A stretch of 64,000 nt of DNA from Rutidosis leptorrhynchoides (GCF_046630445.1 NC_092333.1:97810001-97874000), one strand, 5' to 3'. Counted from the first letter of the stretch, positions 10,595-27,047 are shown. Notes: generated from the sequence alone by a model not told the origin. Translations and numbers: made by a program.

Positions 10595-12635
10595 TCTTCA
10601 TTGCACAGCAAAGTATATAGAGTACATAAAGTGTGGGAATGATTGTGCAGTTAAACAGAAGTCAGAGAGCAATCTGAGCTTAGTGCGCGCCGCGCACACC
10701 AAAAGGGAGCGCGCCGCGCACTCCCTACTGTAGCCGGGTTTTTGCTATTTTAATGAGATATTTTGAGGGCAATTGTGTAATTTCACTTTGGGGCCGAAAT
10801 TAATATCCTAGATCAGTTTTGGGGAGCTCATTTACTACTCCCACAACAACCTCATCTTCTCCAATTAAACACTAGAGAGAGAGTGCAATCCTTGAGAGAG
10901 AAAGCTCCATTAAAGGGTGAAAGAGGTTGAATCGGGTCTCGGTGCAAGTTATAAAGTCGTTCATCTAGTCGATAGCTACGTGGTGATTGTGTTGGTAAGT
11001 TATAAAACCCAATTTCTTACTTTAATTGCTTTAAGGGTTAGGGTTTGGGCTAGTGATGAACCAAAGATCCATTTTGTTAGTATTTTGGGGATTTTGGGTG
11101 AATATGGGTTATGAAGGCTCATTGATGACTAACCTAGGGTTTGAATGTGTTAACTGGACTTTTGAGTCTTAAATTTAGTTAGTTAGTGCTAGAACACTTT
11201 AATAATATGTAAATGGGTGTTATTGGGTATGGATGACCCAAATGGGTGTGTTGACCTTGAAATGGGTCAAATGAGTCTTTAATGACCTAAGTGGCCTAGC
11301 AATTATGAAAACGAGTTAGCCTTGTGACCTAAATGTGTTTTAAACCCATCTTGACGAATGATTAGGGTTTTGGTGTGTGTTGACCCAATTTAGGGTTAAG
11401 GGTGCAAATGGGTTGAAATTGCACCATTGGGTCAAAATGGCTTAGAATGGTGAAAGGGTTTGGTAGACCGACTTGAGTTTGCGTTTGATGATGTGTATAA
11501 TATGATAGGTATGTTACTTTGAGGTCTTACAAGCTCGGGTATCCTTTCACAAGACTTTGAGGTGAGCGGAATAATTATATGCGTATGTATATAATGTATC
11601 TATTTGTTGTAGCGTGAAAGGTGTAGTGTCGAGGTGTTAAGACACCACGTTTCACGTGAAGAGTGTAGCATCGAGGTGTTAAGATGCCACTCGGGTGTAG
11701 CATCGAGGTGTTCAGATGCTACCTAGGAGTGTAGTGTCGAGGTGTTAAGACACCACTCCGTAAAATAATGAGTGTAGCATCGAGGTGTTAAGATGCCACT
11801 CGGGGTGATGTGCCGAGGTGTTAAGGTGCCAACCTAGGGGTTAGTGGTGCGAGGTGTTAAGTGCCCTAATGGATGTTATGAACACCGATGGCGTTTTCTC
11901 GAGCGCCGTTCCCTTGTACTATTGGTCGACCATGGTTACTTGTGTTGTAAGCATATTATATCATTTCGAGTTATATTACTATGCGGTTGTTGCTAGCTTA
12001 TGGTATTGGAGATTATAGCTTGTTAATGTGACGATGAGCTAATTGTGTTGCTAGCATGTTTGCGGTTTGTGTAAGTGTATGCAAGTAGGTATAATTATAT
12101 ATGTATTCGTATAATTATTGCATTCACTAAGCTTTGCTTACCCTCTCGTTCTTTACCATTTTATAGGTTCGGTTTTGGACAAGGGTAAGGGCATCGTATT
12201 GGACTAGAGATCCCGCTTGATACTAGGGGACGCTTTTGGCTTTAGTAGCTCTTGGAGTTTGACCGGTAGTTGGGTAGTTTAATCCCAAACGCCATGCTCA
12301 TTGTGTAGTTTGGAAATTAAACTTTTTGGTGGTCGAAACTCTAAACTTGTATTAAACTTGTATTTTGGGTCGTGTGGGCTCCGCTTGTAAAACATCGTTT
12401 TTATGTTTGATTCGTGTTAGTTTTACATATATAAGTTTGTTGTGAAAAGCGTTCGGTCTAAAAGTGTCGGGAAGTCGAAGATCTTTTCGCGAAAAATGGA
12501 CATTTTGGTCAGAACTGTCTCAGGCCTTGTGCGCGCCGCGCATAGGCAGTGGTGCGCGCCGCGCACCCTCCAGATCAGTTTTAATTTTTTTTTTTATTCC
12601 GCGTTTTTGGTTGGTTAACGGGTTGGGTTGTTACA
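10582..12635 (+). repeat. gypsy-1 3' LTR
   Basis: A 2054-bp direct repeat of 3669-5720, preceded by the G-rich polypurine tract (10569-10581) and followed by TSD ATACT. It contains the second hairpin array (11615-11868), the second candidate intron (10995-12166) and the same GC-rich dyads. A long frame starting at 12464 begins in this LTR and runs by chance into copia-1 sequence; it is not a gene start. Confidence 0.95.
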
Positions 12636-12640
12636 ATACT

Positions 12641-14983
12641 ATATCTGGTACTGCGGATTTAATTAAAGGAATGGGAAAGGCAAAATTCATTTTACCAAAC
12701 GGTACAAATTTTCTGATAAAAAATGCCTTATTTTCTCCCATGTCAAAGAGAAATTTGTTAAGTTTCTCTGACATATACCAAAATGGATATGATTATCAGT
12801 CAGTGACTACAGAAAATGATAAATATTTAAGTATCACTGAGAAGAATCATGTGATTGAAAAACTACCAAGACTTAGTTCTGGTTTACATTATACATATAT
12901 ACATGTACCAGAAGCACACATGGTAGTTAATGAAAAGGCATGTGATCCTGTAATGATCAATCTGTGGCATGAAAGATTAGGCCACCCAGGATCAACAATG
13001 ATGAAAAGAATAATTCAAAATACACATGGACATCCATTGACGGATCAAAAGATCCCTCATGATGCACTTATTCCATGTACATCATGCTCACTTGAAAAAT
13101 GGATAATAAGACCATCACCTCTTAAGGTTGAAAAAGAATCACCAATGTTTCTTGAAAGAATTCAAGGTGATATATGTGGACCAATTCATCCACCATGTGG
13201 ACCATTTAGATATTTCATGGTCCTAATAGACGCATCTAGTAGATGGTCTCATGTTTGCCTATTATCAAGTCGAAATGTTTCATTTGCAAAATTTCTTGCT
13301 CAAATTATTAAATTGAGAGCACATTTCCCTGATTATACTATTAAAAAGGTGAGATTAGATAATGCTGGTGAGTTTACATCTCAAGCATTTAATGATTTTT
13401 GCATATCTATTGGAATTGTTGTTGAACATCCTGTTGCCCATGTGCATACACAAAATGGTTTAGCCGAATCACTAATCAAACGATTGCAGTTAATAGCTAG
13501 ACCATTGATAATGAGAACAAAACTCCCAGTATCTATATGGGATCATGCAATTTTACATGCTGCATCATTAATTCGCATTAGACCAAGTGCAAGTCATACA
13601 TATTCTCCTTTGCAACTTGTTTTTGGCCATCAGCCAAATATTTCCCACCTTAGAACATTTGGTTATGCGGTTTATGTTCCTATCGCACCACCACAACATG
13701 ACTAAAATGGGTCCTCAAAGAAGGATGGGAATATATGTTGGATATGAAACATCTTCAATCATAAGATATATTGAACCCATGACGGGTGATGTTTTTACAG
13801 CACGTTTTGCTGATTGTCACTTTAATGAAACGTTGTTCCCTAGATTAGGGGGAGAATAAAAAATAAAGAAAATGATGTTTCATGGTGTGAACCTCAATTA
13901 ATGTATCTTGATCCTCGCATAAAAGAATGCGAGATCGAAGTTCAAAAAATAATGCATATGCAAGAACTTGCGAATAAATTGCCTGATGCATTTACAGATA
14001 CAAAAAGAGTGACTAAATCATATATACCAGCAGCAAATGCTCCAGCCCGAATTGAAATTCCAAAAGCTGGCAATAATGTCACTCTTGAGTCTTTGCCACG
14101 CCAGAAACGCGGGAGACCAATTGGTTCCAAAGATAAAAATCCTCGAAAAAGAAAATCAGCTGATAATGAGGTAAAAGAAAGTGTTCAAGAAGAACCACAA
14201 ATCAATACTCCTTCTGCAGAGGAGATTGATGATATCAATACAGAATTTTCAATCAATTATGCACATTCAAAAATATTATGGAACCGAAATGAAATGAAAA
14301 ATCTTGATGAGATATTTTCATATAATGTTGCATATGACATCATGAATGATGATGATGATCCAGAACCAAAATATGTCATGGAATGTCAAAATAGACATGA
14401 TTGGGATCATTGGAAAGGAGCAATACGAGCTGAATTTGAATCGCTCAATAAAAGAAAAGTTTTCGGATCTATCATTCTCACACCTAAAGATGTGAAACCT
14501 GTGGGATATAGATGGGTTTTTGTGCGAAAAAGAAATGAGAAAAATGAAGTTACAAGGTATAAAGCTAGACTTGTAGCTCAAGGTTTTTCTCAAAGACCGG
14601 GAATTGATTATGAAGAAACTTATTCTCCTGTTATGGATGCAATTACTTTTAGATACTTAATAAGTCTGGCAGTTTCTAAAAATTTAGAAATGCATCTCAT
14701 GGATGTTGTGACTGCTTATCTATATGGATCCCTTGATAGTGATATTTATATATATGAAGATACCTGAAGGATTTAAGGTATCAGAAGCAACCAATGCAAA
14801 ACCCAAAGAAATGTACTCAATCAAGTTACAAAGGTCTTTATATGGGTTGAAACAATCGGGTCGCATGTGGTATAAATGATTAAGTGATTACTTGATAAGC
14901 AAAGGGTATACAAATAATCTTATTTGCCCATGTGTATTCATTAAGAAAACAACATCCGGATATGTGATCATAGCCGTTTATGT
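12641..14983 (+). pseudogene. pol: copia-1 Pol part 2: protease end, integrase, first half of reverse transcriptase
   Basis: The frame continues copia-1 Pol after gypsy-1. It contains the pre-integrase zinc-binding part (LWHERLGHPG ... CTSCSLEK), integrase core residues (GDICGP, RLDNAGEFTS, QNGLAES) and the beginning of reverse transcriptase (YRWVFVRKRN, YKARLVAQGFSQRPGIDYEETYSPV). Defects: a frameshift near 13695-13705, a compensating shift near 13855-13865, a 4-base TATA expansion near 14750 that shifts the frame again, and a TGA at 14877-14879 in place of a probable CGA Arg. It ends at the TATGT target site of the next insertion and resumes at 27048. Confidence 0.9.
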
Positions 14984-15304
14984 TGTGAAGACCCGTCCTA
15001 ATCCATCCGGACGAAGTCCATATCGATTATAAACGATTCACAACAGTTGATTTCATCGCGAGGTACTTAACCTCTATATGATACATTTTACAAGCGTTGC
15101 ATTCGTTTTTGAAAAGACAATTTTCATTACATCGAAAGTTGACGGCATGCATACCATTTCATAATATATCTAACTATAATTGACTTAATAATAATCTTGA
15201 TGAACTCAATGACTCGAATGCAACATCTTTTGAAATATGTCATGAATGACTCCAAGTAATATCTCTAAGATGAGCAAATGCACAGCGGAAGATTTCTTTC
15301 GTAC

Positions 15305-15815
15305 CTGAGAATAAACATGCTTTAAAGTGTCAACCAAAAGGTTGGTGAGTTCATTAGTTTAATATAAATAATCGTTTCCATCATTTTAATAGACCACAAG
15401 ATTTTTATTTCTCATAAATAAACGTCCCATGCATAGAGACAAAAATATCATTCATATGGATTGAACACCTGGTAACCGACATTCACAATATGCATATAAG
15501 AATATCCCCATCATTCCGGGATCCTCCTTCGGACATGATATAAATTTCGAAGTACTAAAGCATCCAGTACTTTGGATGGGGCTTGTTGGGCCCGATAGAT
15601 CTATCTTTAGGATTCGCGTCAAATAGGGTGTCTGATCCCTAATTCTTAGATTACCAAACTAAAAAGGGGCATATTCGGTTTAATAATCCAGCCATAGAAT
15701 GTAGTTTTAAGTACTTGTGTCTATTTCGTCAAACATTTATAAAGCAGCGCATGTATTCTCAGTCCCAAAAATATATATTGCAAAAGCATTTAAAAAGGGA
15801 GCAAATGAAACTCAC
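15305..15815 (-). promoter_or_regulatory. Candidate leader intron in the non-autonomous LTR
   Basis: On the minus strand: donor ACATTAG|GTGAGTTT at 15815 and acceptor TTTATTCTCAG|GTAC at 15305, 511 bp apart. The 5' LTR has the same pair at 24091 and 23581. The hairpin CAACC-tttt-GGTTG lies about 25 nt before the acceptor. Equivalent donor and acceptor pairs occur in gypsy-2 (45466/44977), gypsy-3 (53522/53060) and gypsy-4 (62004/62493). Confidence 0.5.
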
Positions 15816-16212
15816 CTAATGTATTTTGTAGTAAAAATACATATAACGAAATTGAACAGCTGAACAATGCAGGGTTGATCTCTGATTCACGAACCTATAT
15901 TATTTGTATATTTATTAATACACATAATCGTAATCTAACAAATTTATTTATTATATCATAATTTATATATTATATATTTAATTTGTGTATATATTTAATA
16001 TGATTAATATCTATATTGTTATATTAATATATTTATATACATTATTGTTTAGTATCATATTAAAATTTAATAGTTTGTTATATGTACGTATTTATATTAA
16101 TAATATTAGTAAGTTTGATTTATATAGTTATGTGAAATATTAAGAATTATAATATATGTATTAAGTATATTTTATGTACAAAATATTTATCTGTTTAAAA
16201 GGATAGTTTTTG

Positions 16213-16263
<51 letters not shown>

Positions 16264-16266
16264 GTG

Positions 16267-16410
<144 letters not shown>

Positions 16411-16601
16411 GTACCAATATTAATAATAATAATAATAGTAGTGCTTAGTGATATTAATTAGTAATAATGAAATTATAATAATATTAATCCTATTATTTTT
16501 TATTAACTTAATCAACATCAATAATAACAATTACAATAATAATATTAATAATAATAATAATAATAACAATATTAACAAAAAGAACTACCTCATAGAGTAT
16601 T

Positions 16602-16640
16602 TAAAAAAAAAAAGACAGCCCTTGTAGGGCTCGAACCCGC
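16602..16640 (-). other. tRNA-like B box and T-run in the LTR
   Basis: The minus strand reads GCGGGTTCGAGCCC, a good match to a tRNA T-loop/B box, followed within about 20 bases by a run of more than 10 T, a pol III terminator. The same unit lies at 24902-24941 in the other LTR. No convincing A box or complete tRNA cloverleaf is visible, so this is probably a SINE or tRNA fragment captured in the LTR. Confidence 0.35.
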
Positions 16641-18442
16641 GACCTCATGAAACCTCAAAACCTACACAGACCATTCATCCGTCTATTTCTTTCTGACTTA
16701 ACCCACATAGATAAATATATATACTCGTATTAACTGTTTCCATTTTCCCTCAATCTTTTTAGCCAACAGATACATGGCAGCCCATATACAAATCAATTGT
16801 CACGGCCCAACTAGCGATCTAATCACAGCCCAATATCCAAAACAAGGAATATCGATGTTCAGTAATCACAAGGAGCCGACACAGAATAAAAAAAATAGGG
16901 TATCGGTCCCAAGTTAATTTTTCTGTATCAAACGTTTCATTCTTCAAAAAAAAAAAGATATGAGTGTTGTTAACCTAATTAAAGCTGTCGGCCATAGTGA
17001 AAAAGAGAAAGGGACCGTGAAATCAATTCAACAATATCGATATTAATCATCATCATCATCATCATCATCGTTTATTATTAAAAGAGAAACAGAAGTCTTT
17101 ACTAGCTGTTTATCATCATTCTTTACAAAAACTAAAAGCAGATGGTGGCCGGTTCGATGTTGGTTTTGGCTGTAACACAGAAACAATACAGAAACGAGTA
17201 GGGTTGCAGCAGGTTGGGTTCAGTGGGTGTTGTGTTTGTCTTGAGTTAAATAAATTGGCTACGAAACAGCATCATAAGGGCAGTTTAACGAATAGAGTCC
17301 GCATAAACAGAAAATTAAAAGCTGCAGTTTGTAATGGGTTTGATGTGGTGGTTTTTATCTTAAGAGAGAGAGAAGAGAGAGACACATAGAGAGAGAGATG
17401 GTGGCGACGGGTTCAAATAAAAAGGATATAGAAACAAAGTGGTTTTTGTAATAAAAGTGGAGTGGTGAGGCTTGGGGATCGATATTAAACCAAAACAGAA
17501 ATGGTTGCAGCTAACCTCGGTTGTTTATAGGAGATGAAAGTGGCTCATGGTGGAGTGGTGAGGTGGTTGTGGTGATTGTACAGCAACTAGTCACAAATAT
17601 TTCGAATGAATGGTGGTTTTGATTATCAAGCAATAAATGGGTTGGTGTTGAATGTCTAGGTGTTGTTCTCATGATAACAGAAGGCTAGAAGTTGTAATAA
17701 GTTTCGGTTTGGTGATTTTAACAGAAGAAAATCGAGCCAGGAATCATTGGTGTGACGATGGGTGGGGGATGGCGATTAACATGGTGGTTTGGAAGGAGGC
17801 GATCATGGAGGCTCTAAGTATAATAAGGAGATGAAGAAAGGATTGGGTGTGAGTATTGATCAAATGAGAGAGAGAGAGAGCTGAATGAATTTTTGTAACA
17901 TCACAAGCTAAATCGATTTCCTTATTTTAATTGGAAGTACTCGACAAGAATTTATATCCAGGGAGATAAAAACAAAAATTAAAAAGGCAGATAGTGAACC
18001 ATAACAGATTTTGGCTTTAGTTGCTGTAATGGAATCATTTAGCAGATAGGTACAAAGATTGAATACAGTTAGTCAAAGATGTAAATCAAATTTGGATTCT
18101 GTGAGGGTTTGATTCAGTATATAAAAAAAATAACAATAATAATACTGATATTAATATTAAATACTCTTTCAAATAATAGTAGTGAAAGTAATGATAATAT
18201 TAGTAAAGATGACAATTTAAATGCGTTAAATTTCATATCTACATCTTATATATAGTAATATAACTAATATTATTATTAAATGAAAGTAATAATAATATTA
18301 CTATAATAACTATATTTTTAACTTGTAATATATTTTATTAATTATGTAATATCATATATTATACAATAACTTTTATTGAATATCCATTATTTATAAATTC
18401 TACATATATTACATAATACATAAACTATAAGTCTTACATACA

Positions 18443-18550
<108 letters not shown>

Positions 18551-18835
18551 CTTCATCTTAAATTACACTTAATTATTTTGTATTTTTATTTTATATACTT
18601 AATTCAAATGTTTAAATTATATTTTTATAATTTCAAAATAATATATATACTTTTATGTATACTTATTTATTTACAAACTATTGTTCGTGAATTGTCGAAC
18701 ATGGTCAAAGGGTAATTGATTACATGAACATCGTTTTCAAAATTTACTAGACTCAACATTACATACCTTGCTTATCGTATCGAAATCATATAAAGATTAA
18801 GTTTAAATTTAGTCGAAAATTTCCGGGTCACTACA

Positions 18836-18871
18836 GTACCTACCCGTTAAAGAAATTTCGTCCCGAAATTT
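18836..18871 (-). other. Polypurine-side motif and PPT-adjacent palindrome
   Basis: Immediately inside the 3' LTR, the minus strand has the arms AAATTTCG and CGAAATTT around a 3-base GGA loop (18853-18871), then ACGGGTAGGTAC up to the LTR. The same arrangement flanks the 3' LTRs of gypsy-2 (48089-48107) and gypsy-3 (55068-55086). It probably marks plus-strand priming. Confidence 0.6.
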
Positions 18872-19246
18872 GAGTAAGGTCGTCATGGCTAACAATAAAA
18901 AAAATGTTTTCATGACGAATATGAGTTGATAAATAGAGTTTTATCATTATTGATTAATATAGATAAAACAATTCGATTACTCGAAGAGTACGAGTGAAGC
19001 TATCATAAAAGATTGAAATGAGTAATTGCAGGTTTGTCTTAACTGGTGACGTAGTCAGGGTTGAAATCCGGAATTCAAGGGATTTGAAGAAAATCTTCGA
19101 AATCTAAAAGATTTGATTCTTCGGCGAATAAGGGAATTAAGATCTCTATAATTAAATGCGGTGATCTGCCTCGATTACTCTGTTTGATATTTCCATTATA
19201 AATTTACCTTTTTCGTTCCATTAGTTTCCACCACTTCTATACCTTC

Positions 19247-19453
19247 TTGCTCAGTTCATATATTCAAAATATTATAATAATGCTTAATCCGGTTCTAATC
19301 CTTGTTCTTATTCTGAATATCACAATGATCGTCCTTCTTTTCCTACTCCCACCGGAAGAATCTGTTTATTTCTACTATGCTCTAGGGATTATTGTGTTTA
19401 TAATCCTTCCGTGTCTTTATATTGCCATACGTACTGATATCCACGGTTTGTAA
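19247..19453 (+). CDS. Two-transmembrane micro-protein, antisense in the non-autonomous element
   Basis: A 68-residue frame, antisense to the element. About residues 12-34 and 42-62 are hydrophobic, separated by LPPEESVYFYYA, and the C-terminus is polar (RTDIHGL). The upstream sequence is pyrimidine-rich and resembles a plant mRNA leader. Layout and turn resemble the copia-1 micro-protein at 2047-2211 (PPGEPIFY turn, then a LFVIIP-like second segment). I do not recognise a family. It may be a captured host micro-protein gene or an antisense accessory ORF, and it may not be expressed. Confidence 0.4.
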   Translation: MLSSYIQNIIIMLNPVLILVLILNITMIVLLFLLPPEESVYFYYALGIIVFIILPCLYIAIRTDIHGL

Positions 19454-19934
19454 TTTTGGTGTTGTCATTGGGCTTTATATTTCCTCTTATATTTTGGATC
19501 TCTTTGCCTTGTTATTATCCTCTCGACCTCTAGTAAAGCGAGCAACGGTCCAGAATTCATAGATATGAATTTCGGAATGATCATAGTTAATGGTTTAAGA
19601 AGGAAATTGTAATGGTACGATCTTGACTTGTCAAGCTACCAGAATATCACAGAAAAGATAGAACTATCAAGAAAAATATTTTCTTGATATGTTTATATAT
19701 CAGATAAGATATAAGAGTCATGTAACATGGCACATGATGATGTTATAATCTGTGAATCATCATGTCCCATTTAGAAACTCAGCATGACTTACTGTAATAT
19801 AATCACGTTGATCAAGTGTCATTATATTATACTAACTCATGCATCAGTTCCCAACACTACTTCAAAACATTCGTATTTTAAATTCGAAAGTTTACAGAAT
19901 ATAGAAACTAACAGTTTCTATATGATGTAACACT

Positions 19935-20510
19935 GATAGCACGAAGAGATTAATGATTTCAGATATGATTAGTTATGAAAATATCTTCAGAAATATGGAG
20001 GATATTTATAATGAAAGATACGATAATATCTTTGAATATCTAAGATCAGAGGATGATAGAAACTATTATTTGCAAGGGTTTAGAGTAAGGAGCAAGATAT
20101 TCACTAAAGACTTTAGCAGACATTGAATCATTTGGATTCTTTGAAGTCAAAATTATTCTTTGTGATTTGTCCACGGCTTTCTTCCTAGTTTCGCATAATC
20201 TGCTTTTCGGTACTAAATTTTCTATTAAATGTTTCCAATATAATGATACACATGAAGCACGAGGAGGTATATAATTTCGGACGAGAATATTTATGAAAAT
20301 ATCCTCAGAAATATCGAAGATATTGATGATGATATTTTGGAATTTCTAAGTTCGATGGTTGATGGAGAAAGATTTTTCGCAAGCTTTTAACATGACTCCG
20401 GGGCAAGATATTCTCTAAAGATTTCAACGGATCCAGAATTATCTGGATTCTTTGGATATAGGGTATGGTCCTTGTATTTGTCCTTGGTCTCCTTCATGGT
20501 TAACTCTATC
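19935..20510 (-). repeat. Imperfect 318-bp tandem duplication in the internal region
   Basis: Two diverged copies are visible with 318-bp offset, for example TATGAAAATATCTTCAGAAA at 19974 against TATGAAAATATCCTCAGAAA at 20292, with flanking GCACGAAGAG and GCACGAGGAG. No coding potential is recognised in either copy. Confidence 0.6.
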
Positions 20511-21339
20511 CGTTTTCCAGTTCCAACGTTTCTGAGCTTTTCCAACATATTATTCTTTATCATCAAACTTCCGATGACTAAGGTCGTTTACAGTTGCCTA
20601 CAGTTTCTACTGCTTCATTCAGCTTTTTCAACATTCAGAGTATCAATTCGTAAACTGGGTGCCTTTTCAAAATTTCAGAATTGAAGGTCGTAATTCTAGG
20701 AGATAATTGTTATATGTATACATATAACTATTGATGTAGAAATGCTACGAGATTCGAAATACTGATTGCTGATTCCCGGTAATTGGTATGGCATTTATTG
20801 TTACAGGGTATAGATGAATACAAGATGGGGTTTCAGTGAATATAATGATTTTTCGGAAAGTCCAAATTCATTGAAGTTGCTGGTAAGTTTACTGCTAATG
20901 TGGTGGAATATAAACGGTTCCTCGATAGCGATGACGACAGGCAAACTTATATATCGAGGTTATAATAGTGTTTATTTGAATGAAAAGTCGAAATTGGTTT
21001 GTTGAAGCTGTGACAAAATTGGCTAATTTGGAAAGGGATTGCAAAATTACTTTCGATAATAATAACGCCAAAGGAGCTAGCACAGATACGTGTTAAACGT
21101 TTACTCAGGTTCCGAGGGTTTTCAGGTGCATAACTATATGCATCAATCTTTTCTTCCGTAGATGAAATGCGGTTGGTTCATCCTCTCGATTGAGGTGTTT
21201 TCAAGATTCATGAAAAGTTTGATCGCAGATTGTAATCGTCAAGATACAAATGATATTTAGATGAAATCAAGTGGCAAACTTGAAGAATTGTTTAGTTTCA
21301 TATATTATAATCAATATTTTAATTCATTTTAATTGTCCA

Positions 21340-21770
21340 ATGTTATTAGTCCACAGTCGATAGTCCACAGTTAACAGTCTAATAATTTATATATAGTTTA
21401 ATATATAATATTCGAATTAATTAATAAATATCGTGACCCGTGTACATGTCTCAGACTCGATCACAACTCAAAGTATATATATTATTTGAGAATCAACCTC
21501 AACCCTGTATAGAGAACTCGATCATTACTGCATATAGAGTGTCTATGGTGATTCCAAAAAATATATATATAGATGCGTCGATATGATATGTCAAAACTTT
21601 GTATACGTGTCCTTATATTTAAAGTGCGTAAAATAGATAACAGAAATTAAATGACGATAAATAAAGTGCGTAAAGTAAATAACAGAAATTTAAATGACGA
21701 TAAATAAAATTGCGAGAATGTAAATTGCGATAAATAAACTGCGATAAATAAATTGTGATAATTAAATGGT
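21340..21770 (-). repeat. LTR-homologous block and short tandem repeat inside the internal region
   Basis: 21340-21620 resembles sequence lying inside the LTRs of gypsy-2 (about 45640-45880) and gypsy-4 (about 61600-61860), sharing GATCACAACTCAAA, AACCCTGTATAG and ATAGAGTGTCTATGGT in the same order. It is followed at 21625-21770 by repeats of GTGCGTAAA and GACGATAAATAAA. A second polypurine-like GGGTAGGTAA (minus) lies at 22082-22096. Confidence 0.55.
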
Positions 21771-22260
21771 AATACGGAATTAACAGTTAGCTAGGAACAG
21801 TTAGCTAGGATTTTGTTAGCGTGGATTCTTAATAGAATTTCATATTGTTAATTAATCGGTTTCTAATCAATTTTTATTGTGTCCATTATTTCTTCATTAT
21901 GCCACTTGTTGGATTCTGATAGGTCAAAATCCAAATATGTGATTGGATGAATATGGTTATTCTGTGGTGAACGGATTTGTATATCGGTGGATGTAAGTAG
22001 GATAGTATATGACTGTTGAAATAGATTTGAAGAGCGTACAATGTAACTTATTAATGTGAAATTTAAATAGTCCTCGGGTATTACCTACCCGTTAAAATAT
22101 TTTCACCATTAACAGTTTGTACAAGAGAATTTTTAATTACAATCTGTATGAAAACATATATACATATATATTTTCTTCAGATGTATTCATGGATTTAATG
22201 AGTTAATATGATATTAAACTCATTTGCTTTTCGGTTGGAACTAAAATAAATAATCTCTAA

Positions 22261-22660
22261 AAATTTAGAGATTACCTATTCGACATGTCGAACGAAGATC
22301 ATACTCAAAGTACAGATGATGATATTGAAGCATGGATTGTTGATGGTACTGGTGCTGTTATTGATTGTACTGTTGGTGCCGGTGATGTTGCTGAAGCTGG
22401 TACATTTTGCACCATATTCTCCGAATTGATTATTCGAGCGCGAAGTTCGTTGACTTATTACTCCAGGATGATTGTCGGTCGGAACGAGCGGATGAATAAG
22501 GTTCAGAATTGTGGATAGAATATAATCTTGTCGAGTTACCCCGGAAATGAGACTGAAAATGGTGTCTCGAACAGGTTCTCCGGTAAACGCTTCAGGTTCA
22601 TTGTCAAGAGGTGAATTCGGTTGGTGGAAGGGATTGCCTTCTGCGCGTTTCCATTAATTA
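22261..22660 (-). pseudogene. Degenerate ORF of the non-autonomous element
   Basis: A minus-strand frame gives a plausible protein segment (PNSPLDNEPEAFTGEP, then VRDTIFSLISGVTRQDY) that runs to a TAG near 22262, but upstream it is closed by a stop, and the N-terminal acidic ORF is in a different frame. No known family is recognised. It may be the remnant of a Gag-like or accessory protein. The plus-strand frame over the same bases is a shadow. Confidence 0.35.
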
Positions 22661-22678
22661 AGTCGACTACGAACCCAT

Positions 22679-22827
22679 CAGATGAATTGATAATGGCTGA
22701 TTGGTTGATTCATGTCGATGACGCTGTTTTCGGAGCTTAGGTGAACATCTATGTCGGAATAGCTGTCGGAATAGCTGTCGGAATAGCTATCGGAATCTGA
22801 GGAACTTGAACTGGTTGTAGTATTCAT
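22679..22827 (-). CDS. Short acidic Ser/Asp-repeat ORF after the leader
   Basis: A 49-codon frame at the first ATG after the leader, starting MNTTTSSSSSSDSDS, followed by repeats of SDSY. Its position matches the acidic E/S/P-repeat protein of gypsy-4 (63048-63662). The two leaders share TCTGGACTTCGACCGTGT and the primer-site context. It ends early at TGA and is probably the N-terminus of a decayed longer protein. Confidence 0.4.
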
Positions 22828-23245
22828 TTCGTACGATCAGATGAAGGATTTTCGATAAGAAATAGATTATAGGATGTAGATTAGTATCCTGCAATACATA
22901 ATTTACATATGCATATATAATACTAAAATCCCAAAAGTTACGGAGGAATCTACGGAATATGTTAGGCAAAGTTTACAGTAATAGATATGCTAAGATATGA
23001 ATTAGCAGATACGCTAAGATATGAATTTGTCTATACACTATTCATGCAATCAATGCAGCAAAATGTGTCTAGACTAGAAATGATAAGCAGGTAATTTCCT
23101 AAGGATGATAAGTAGGTAATTTTCGACACGAAATGATAAGCAAAACTTTTGACATGCAGACACGGTCGAAGTCCAGACTCACTAAAGCATCCTAACGACT
23201 TATCAGTTAGACACACTAATGCAGACCTGGTTCGCTAAGACCACC

Positions 23246-23257
23246 GCTCTGATACCA
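23246..23257 (-). other. Primer-binding site of the non-autonomous element
   Basis: The minus strand reads TGGTATCAGAGC, matching the initiator tRNA-Met 3' end, two bases from the LTR edge at 23260. It fixes the element's orientation as minus. Confidence 0.93.
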
Positions 23258-23259
23258 AC

Positions 23260-27042
<3,783 letters not shown>

Positions 27043-27047
27043 TATGT

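Larger units (their letters stand above)
3669..12635 (+). mobile_element. gypsy-1: Ty3/gypsy chromovirus-like element inserted in copia-1 pol
   Basis: LTRs of about 2.05 kb, TSD ATACT on both sides (3664-3668, 12636-12640), primer site TGGTATCAGAGC two bases after the 5' LTR, polypurine tract AAGTGGGGGAGAGT before the 3' LTR, and a Gag-PR-RT-RH-IN polyprotein with a chromodomain-like C-terminus. This is the Tekay/Del style of plant chromovirus (inference from gene order and C-terminal sequence). The two LTRs differ at roughly 35 positions by eye count, about 1.7 per cent, similar to copia-1. Two nonsense codons inactivate the polyprotein. Confidence 0.95.

Noticed and set aside
12464..12640. 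Start of a 413-residue frame
   Set aside because: The start lies in the gypsy-1 3' LTR and the frame joins copia-1 Pol only by chance at the insertion junction.
17204..17834. Short frames present in both LTRs of the non-autonomous element (also 25408-26132)
   Set aside because: They are antisense to the element, without recognisable domains, and their repetition only reflects the LTR duplication.
22285..22518. Plus-strand 77-residue frame in the non-autonomous element
   Set aside because: The minus strand over the same bases gives the more protein-like degenerate ORF in element sense; this frame is its shadow.
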